Shown in pieces: positions 15,801-17,687 of a stretch of DNA of 17,687 nt. Below the pieces are notes generated by a model, which saw only the letters and a program-made list of their open reading frames with translations, was not told the origin of the DNA and ran no database searches. The first letter of the stretch is position 1, and each line of letters begins with the position of its first letter. The position numbers and the translations under genes were made by a program. This DNA comes from Candidatus Sulfotelmatobacter sp. (GTDB taxonomy: Bacteria > Acidobacteriota > Terriglobia > Terriglobales > SbA1). The stretch is taken from contig JASLEQ010000500.1 in the NCBI GenBank assembly GCA_030151135.1, positions 1 through 17,687 of the forward strand, written 5' to 3'.

Positions 15801-17687
15801 CGCCAGCAGCGGCACGCCGCAGAGCGCGAATATCAACGCCGCATTCGCGCTGCCGCTTGTGGCAATGGTGACCGCAAACGGATCGCCGGTCAGCGGCGTC
15901 GTCGTAACATTCACTGCTCCAGCCTCCGGTGCGAGCGGTACGTTCACCGGCGGATCTACCACCGTCAACGCCACCACAGACAGCAATGGCAACGCGACGG
16001 CGCCAACCTTTACCGCGAATGGTCTCACGGGCAGCTATACTGTGGCCGCGACTGCCACCGGCATATCAGCCCCCGCCAACTTCGATCTCACGAATACGTC
16101 TTCTGTGTCGGAGGTAATCACGGCCACTGGAGGCACCCCGCAAAGCGCTACCGTAAGCACGGCTTTTGCACTACCGCTCAGTGCGACTGTGACAACCAAC
16201 GGGAATCCGACCAGCGGCGTAACTGTCACGTTCACCGCGCCCGCCTCGGGAGCAAGTGGAACCTTCGCTGGTGGCGGCACCACGGCGAACGCTACGACCG
16301 ACGCGAACGGAGTCGCCACGTCTCCAACCTTCACCGCGAATGCGACAGTCGGCTCTTACACGGTGAACGCGGCTGCAACCGGCGCCGCCGGACCCGCCAG
16401 TTTCAATCTCACCAACAGCTCCGTGTCGAACACAAAGTCCTACGTCTTCTCGCTCAACGGACTCGACACCTTTGGACCGAATTTCTACGCGCTCGCAGGA
16501 GCCGTGACCTTGGACTCCACCGGCAACGTGTTGGGCGGCGAGCAGGATTACAATGCCGCCCCCTACGGCGCAATGTCGCCCGAGCCATCGGGCGACACAA
16601 TTACCGGCGGAACTCTGACCGTTAATTCCACAACCGGACAGGGTACCCTCACTCTGAACACCAACAACACCAATCTCGGCGTGAATGGCGTCGAGACTCT
16701 CGGCGTCCAATTTGTGAATAGCAATCACGCCCTCGTCATTCAGTTCGACGGAGTCGCCACTTCCAGCGGGACCATGGACCTTCAAACACTTCCGACCGCT
16801 CTGAACGGCGGCTACGCCTTCGCCATGGACGGAGTGGACCCGAACGACAATCCTGTGAATCTCGGCGGCATCTTCTCGGTCAGTGCCGGCGTAACCCTCC
16901 AGGATGGTCTCGTAGATATGAACGACTACGGAACCGTCACCACCGGGGCGCCTCTTTCCGGAACTGTAGCCGGCTTCGATTCCTACGGCCGCGGATCAAT
17001 CTCCAGCAATCTGAATTACACGGGCTCTCCCATTTCGCTGAACTATTACGTGGTGGGTCCAGAAGCGTTGCGCCTGATTGACGTTGACTCGACCGACTCG
17101 GCCGCTGGCTCTGCCTTCGGACAAGGGACGAACGCTACGTCAGGCGGCAATACCGCGCTGGGCACGTCTGTCTTTACTATGAATGGCAGCCCATACCCGG
17201 CGAACTACGCGGCAGTGGGTATGTTCTCCACCAGCAATACGTCATCTCCAACCGCGAACTTCTCGGGTGTTGCGGATGACAATGAGCAGGCTGGCTATCA
17301 ACTCCCCGCGGCCCCGATCAGTGGGACCTACGCAATCGGATCTAACGGGTACGGCGCTATGACGATTGCATCCGGAGATTTGGCAGACGTCAGTGCTCTC
17401 GGCGTCTACCTCACTGATCCGAATCTTAATTTGATGGATCCCAACAATACGACTTCGGGATTAGGAGGCGCATTGCTCTCCGATATGGATAGCGTGCTCG
17501 CGGGTGGTACCGGCCTCGTCATTCCGCAAACGAGTACTGCGAAATCAAGTTTCACGGGCCAATACGCGTTCGGCGCGCAGGCGCTGTGGTTCCTGTTCGA
17601 GTTCGATTTCGCCGCTCAAGGATCGGTAAGCAGCGGCACGCTAAACGGCACCGCTTTAGTAAGTGATCCCTTCAACTATCTCTCGAC
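12865..17687 (+). CDS. Giant lipoprotein with six Ig-like (Big_1-type) repeats and two fourfold beta-repeat modules, 3' end outside window
   Basis: ATG 12865 overlaps the previous stop (ATGA) and follows GGAGAG at 12854-12859. I read the frame codon by codon to the window edge without a stop: 1607 complete codons, still open. Residues 1-21 are a lipoprotein signal (lipobox LTSC, Cys21). Three Ig-like repeats of about 105 residues follow (about 33-353), with the recurring core VTFTAP-SGASGTF, TTDANG-AT-PTFTAN and GSYTVTATA...FALTN, typical of bacterial Ig-like group 1 domains. Next comes a roughly 500-residue module (361-865) with four beta subrepeats, starting TYVFYLSGQDAYGPDFYALAG. Then three more Ig-like repeats (869-1187) and a second module (from 1193) complete a duplication 832 residues away from the first. 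The module is homologous to residues 151-649 of the lipoprotein at 700-2649. Probably a long surface-exposed, perhaps adhesive, stalk; ligand unknown. Confidence 0.85.
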   Translation, partial: MNHKHYCKLAFAIGLTFLTSCTSGLRQLGANTPLVASIIAVSGTNQSHAVKSTFGQALVATVSMNGVPASGIVVTFAAPSSGPSATFSNTTSITATATTDENGIATSPSLAANTTVGHYTITATADGVVTPALFALTNTTGAPASIVPASGNSQTAPIGGAFAAPLVAQVLDAGMNPVSGAIVTFTAPTSGASGTFANGTATETHTTDATGRATSSTFTANTTAGADVVTATAAGVANPASFNLTNGAGSAVSIVASQGTPQSAGINTAFSVPLGASVLDAQSNPVSGVPVTFTAPTSGATGTFVGGKSVVTTVTDATGTATAPTFTANGTLGSYTVTATSSAVSATATFALTNRQPGSTYVFYLSGQDAYGPDFYALAGSVIIDPNGNVLSGEQDYNDAGIVVSPEPSGDTITGGTMSVNATTGQGTLTLVTNNSALGIAGVETLGVQFVNTNHAQIIQFDGTATSSGTLDTQTQGTLTGGFSFALGGMDDIQGPVTFGGVFTVAGTTLQSGTVDQNDNGSLATGTSFTGTLSAPDALGRGTLTTTLNYLTQPLASPIALNYYLVGTEVIRIIGVDPVDTVMGSAFGQGATAGSFGTSSLQNSVFGLQGSPFLINYGTAGTILPSSGNFTGVADNSELFGSSNSIAAAIFGTYSIASTGYGSLIIGQNGSPILNDVNVLGLYMTDPHLNLTDPNNTSAGLGGALLIDMDSALPGGIGFAIPQTDTSTASFTGNYSFGAQSFFTGLGFDFVGQGSVTNGTLNGSGLLTDLFEVFSPNTTDSGVTFSGTPSPDNGNPGRYTLFSSNSTPNPLNMTVNATTTPLDVVMYQASGGQLLWMNEDPTFTTVFFGTVQQQGSLSGIPGSTSGSTETISATSGTPQSAPVNTSFALPLVATVTTGGIPTSGVTVTFTAPASGASGTFAGGSTTAMVTTNSSGIATSPVFTANASAGTYTVSATVTGASAPANFSLTNASTAQEVINASSGTPQSANINAAFALPLVAMVTANGSPVSGVVVTFTAPASGASGTFTGGSTTVNATTDSNGNATAPTFTANGLTGSYTVAATATGISAPANFDLTNTSSVSEVITATGGTPQSATVSTAFALPLSATVTTNGNPTSGVTVTFTAPASGASGTFAGGGTTANATTDANGVATSPTFTANATVGSYTVNAAATGAAGPASFNLTNSSVSNTKSYVFSLNGLDTFGPNFYALAGAVTLDSTGNVLGGEQDYNAAPYGAMSPEPSGDTITGGTLTVNSTTGQGTLTLNTNNTNLGVNGVETLGVQFVNSNHALVIQFDGVATSSGTMDLQTLPTALNGGYAFAMDGVDPNDNPVNLGGIFSVSAGVTLQDGLVDMNDYGTVTTGAPLSGTVAGFDSYGRGSISSNLNYTGSPISLNYYVVGPEALRLIDVDSTDSAAGSAFGQGTNATSGGNTALGTSVFTMNGSPYPANYAAVGMFSTSNTSSPTANFSGVADDNEQAGYQLPAAPISGTYAIGSNGYGAMTIASGDLADVSALGVYLTDPNLNLMDPNNTTSGLGGALLSDMDSVLAGGTGLVIPQTSTAKSSFTGQYAFGAQALWFLFEFDFAAQGSVSSGTLNGTALVSDPFNYLS
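12973..15468 (+). repeat. First copy of a 2.5-kb internal duplication (three Ig-like repeats plus one module)
   Basis: Comprises Ig-like repeats at about 12973-13275, 13297-13600 and 13618-13923, then the module from 13942. Matching landmarks recur 2,496 bases downstream: TAC GTC TTC (13945 and 16441) and the TTA of the GLGGALL phrase (14965 and 17461). Small one-codon insertions and deletions between these points cancel out. Confidence 0.75.
15469..17687 (+). repeat. Second copy of the 2.5-kb internal duplication, cut by the window end
   Basis: Ig-like repeats at about 15469-15774, 15787-16095 and 16105-16422, then the module from 16441. Codons have diverged widely from the first copy while phrases such as GVETLGVQF, NNT(S/T)-GLGGALL, GSAFGQG and SPEPSGDTITGGT are kept, so the duplication looks old and maintained at protein level. 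Confidence 0.75.

Noticed and set aside
12999..16785. Long minus-strand open frames opposite the giant lipoprotein (for example 13323-13856, 15714-16028, 16035-16334)
   Set aside because: They are repetitive mirror images of the Ig-like repeats in a stop-poor GC-rich register; none has a signal, a ribosome site or a recognisable domain, and the plus strand is open throughout.
1..17687. Mobile elements, CRISPR arrays, tRNA or rRNA genes, attachment sites
   Set aside because: I looked for transposase motifs, terminal inverted repeats, regular short repeats with spacers and tRNA-like ends and found none; the only repeats are protein-coding.

Overview
The window looks like a chromosomal segment from an Acidobacteriota (Terriglobia-like) genome. 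This rests on protein families rather than any marker gene: a 1389-residue Oar-like TonB-dependent receptor with an N-terminal carboxypeptidase-regulatory-like domain, choice-of-anchor-D and Ig-like lipoproteins, a secreted protein tail resembling acidobacterial VWFA-related proteins, and a long glycine/threonine/serine-rich repeat module carried by two different lipoproteins. Every complete protein here has an export signal; no cytoplasmic enzyme, transposase, tRNA, rRNA or CRISPR array is visible.

Layout. (1) 1-552 (+) is the 3' end of a gene that begins before the window. (2) 9079-700 (-) is a compact three-gene operon read leftwards: the TonB-dependent receptor, a choice-of-anchor-D lipoprotein starting 11 bases after it, and a lipoprotein with a fourfold repeat module starting 2 bases after that. 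(3) 9080-9440 is a divergent intergenic region holding the most striking signal in the window, a 91-bp dyad of eight hexamers. Each arm has four TTCACA-like hexamers at an exact 11-bp period pointing away from the centre, the layout of PhoB/PhoP (Pho-box) sites. (4) 9441-11174 (+) encodes a secreted PstS-like phosphate-binding-fold protein and is followed by one, perhaps two, terminator-like hairpins. (5) 11318 to beyond the window end (+) is a second three-gene run: an alpha/beta-hydrolase-fold protein that appears to lack its catalytic Ser and His, a small secreted protein of unknown family, and a giant lipoprotein (over 1607 residues, open at the window edge) built from Ig-like repeats plus two copies of the same fourfold module seen in operon (2).

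Working idea (inference): the two divergent units form a phosphate-starvation-type cell-surface system, with an outer-membrane receptor, lipoprotein partners, a soluble PstS-like binding protein and large surface or adhesive lipoproteins, controlled from one central OmpR/PhoB-type operator. The receptor's ligand, the regulator and any Pst transporter are not in the window, so the phosphate link rests on the operator pattern and on the retained phosphate-site-like residues of the PstS-like protein.
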